A stretch of DNA of 64,000 nt from Dryocosmus kuriphilus (taxonomy: Eukaryota > Arthropoda > Insecta > Hymenoptera > Cynipidae): assembly GCA_038277395.1 (NCBI GenBank), contig CM076190.1:128494197-128558196 (forward strand). Reading direction: 5' to 3'. The position numbers and the translations under genes are program-made. Under the pieces are notes generated by a model. It was given only the letters and a program-made list of their open reading frames with translations, ran no database searches and was not told the origin of the DNA. Each line of letters begins with the position of its first letter. Position 1 is the first letter of the stretch. This document shows, piece after piece, positions 62,711-64,000 of the stretch.

Positions 62711-62982
62711 ACGTGGGGGCGGAAAGGCACCCCTGTGATTGATCACAGGTATAATGTTGTTTATCCACCTACCTGTACAATAGATCCTTGTTTTTGCATT
62801 GTATCTCCATTGTTTTCGGCTTGGTACCTACTCGCGCTCTTCACCGCGGGAAGGTTGGAGTATTTTGAAGAGCATTTTTTTTTATATTTTGTAATATTTT
62901 TCATTAATTTTTTTAAATTTTTTACAATTTTATTATTAGGAAATATATTTGCATTTACTTCAATTGAGAATGCTGATTATAA
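62711..62982. other. AT-rich DNA left of the Merlin pseudogene
   Basis: No gene is supported here. The short plus-strand frame at 62660-62998 has no motif and opposes the transposase remnant. Confidence 0.5.
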
Positions 62983-63972
62983 TCAGTGGCCAGGGTAGCA
63001 TACTTTAATATTTGCGATTAGTTCTTTAAATGGATCAGCATCTATTTTCTTGAGCCGTCGCCGCCACAAAAATTCGCAGAGGTGATTTGCAAGATTGCTC
63101 TTTTGCACTCGTCCTCATGAGAGGAATCGTCGCATCCACCGCCAAGATGACTCGATGTTTTGAGTGTGTGCTCCGGTATCGCTATTCATAAACTTCTCGG
63201 AATGAATAACACTTTGGTGAACAAATCCATGTTCTTCGAGATTGACATAGCCATCCAACAATCGGTGTGAATCTCTGTCCCTTCTGCTACATGCTTTTTT
63301 ATTAATCTGATTAGAGTAGCCTGATCTCTCTTGTTATCGGGACAGATTTCCAGCCGATAGTTGTAAGGATGACCTCTGTGAATCATTCCGAGGATCCATG
63401 ATCCTTCCACTACACGTCCTCGCTCGTATTTTCAAAGCCCTATCTTGCACCCATCTATTTCAACTACTTCACCGACACCTCCAATGCGACCTTCCTCTTC
63501 GAAGTGACTGTCAAGAGCAACCATGCGGATCTCCCTACAAAAAAGAGAAGCGGTCTACAACAGTTTCTCGCGAAATCGACTGACCTTCGACAGTGATACT
63601 TTCCCGTGATGGTTTGGTCGAAATTGAAGCCTACAGCGAAACAATAAGAAATAAACATACATGCCGCTGCGGAAATGTGACACCTCTCAAACCGCGTATT
63701 TTCCGCAACGGTTCTTGGGTGACGATACAGCCTGCTTTATAACACAAGAACTGGCCGGAAGTCATTTCAGACTTTAAAAGAGTCATTTTTTTCTTGTGTT
63801 TTGAGCAAAATCGTTCAGTTCGAGTGATTTCAATTTTTCTCAACAACTGAAGTGTTTTTCCTCTTTTTTGAAGAATCATACTCAGACTGAAAATATTATA
63901 TTTTCCATCCATGTTGGTTAGAACTCGAGAGAAGAAAACTTCGAGAATAATGAATGCATGCATAAAACACAC
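62983..63972 (-). pseudogene. Merlin-type (IS1595/ISXO2-like) transposase pseudogene
   Basis: Read on the minus strand from about 63972, the frames in succession give an N-terminal zinc-like region (RFCSKHKKKMTL, then IRGLRGVTFP), a helical linker (SISRETVVDRFSF), then IGGVGEVVEIDGCKIG with the first catalytic Asp. VEGSWILGMIHRGHPYNY and AEGTEIHTDCWMAM follow with the second Asp, and GAHTQNIESSWRWMRR with the Glu. The end is HLCEFLWRRRL, DPFKELIANI. This order is diagnostic of Merlin/ISXO2 DDE transposases. There are several frame changes and two in-frame stops, so it is inactive. Terminal repeats are not seen. Confidence 0.88.
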
Positions 63973-64000
63973 GCCTGTTAGTACTAGGACGCGGACGGTA

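Overview
The window looks like arthropod (probably insect) nuclear DNA. It is AT-rich, has no bacterial-type operons, and uses TATA boxes with the arthropod TCAGT initiator. I recognise no complete host gene. Almost everything identifiable is transposable elements, several nested in one another, and two 500-N scaffold gaps (34211-34710 and 58628-59127) break the sequence.

Layout. (1) 1-14139: a minus-strand Ty3/gypsy LTR retrotransposon with about 4.1-kb LTRs, each carrying a 59-bp tandem array. Its gag-pol is split by many one-base frame changes, and an extra zinc-knuckle ORF follows pol. (2) 14140-20870: diverged repeats and unassigned AT-rich DNA. (3) 20871-31268: Polinton/Maverick (adintovirus-like) copy A, cut off by a BEL/Pao retrotransposon (31269-34210) that itself runs into a gap. 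(4) 34711-39945: unassigned DNA, a 350-bp palindrome, a 1.7-kb TIR element, and the left arm of a fold-back element. (5) 39946-56258: Polinton copy B, 16,313 bp, with both termini, long TIRs and a perfect 6-bp target duplication (GGTGTA). It sits inside the fold-back element (which resumes at 56259-57205) and is itself hit by a mariner (54376-55293) in its DNA polymerase gene. (6) 57206-64000: unassigned sequence, two unrecognised ORFs, a dispersed repeat shared with 16.5 kb, tandem duplications and a Merlin (IS1595/ISXO2-like) transposase pseudogene at the right edge.

The Polinton encodes a small-virus gene set. The plus strand has three or four small early-type genes, then a phospholipase A2/pX-like protein, adenain-like protease, penton-like protein, a 53-residue basic protein, a double jelly-roll capsid protein and a conserved terminal gene. 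The minus strand has an integrase with chromodomain, a fibre-like protein, a DUF8207-like protein, the packaging ATPase and (copy B only) DNA polymerase B. Copies A and B are decayed in different genes; neither is intact.

The most interesting signal is regulatory. The two leftmost Polinton transcription units each carry a perfect or near-perfect palindromic heat-shock element (CTnGAAnnTTCnAG) about 45-60 bp upstream of a TATA box, which lies 31 bp from a TCAGT initiator. The arrangement is the same in both copies. It suggests a stress-inducible early promoter in an endogenous Polinton-like virus.
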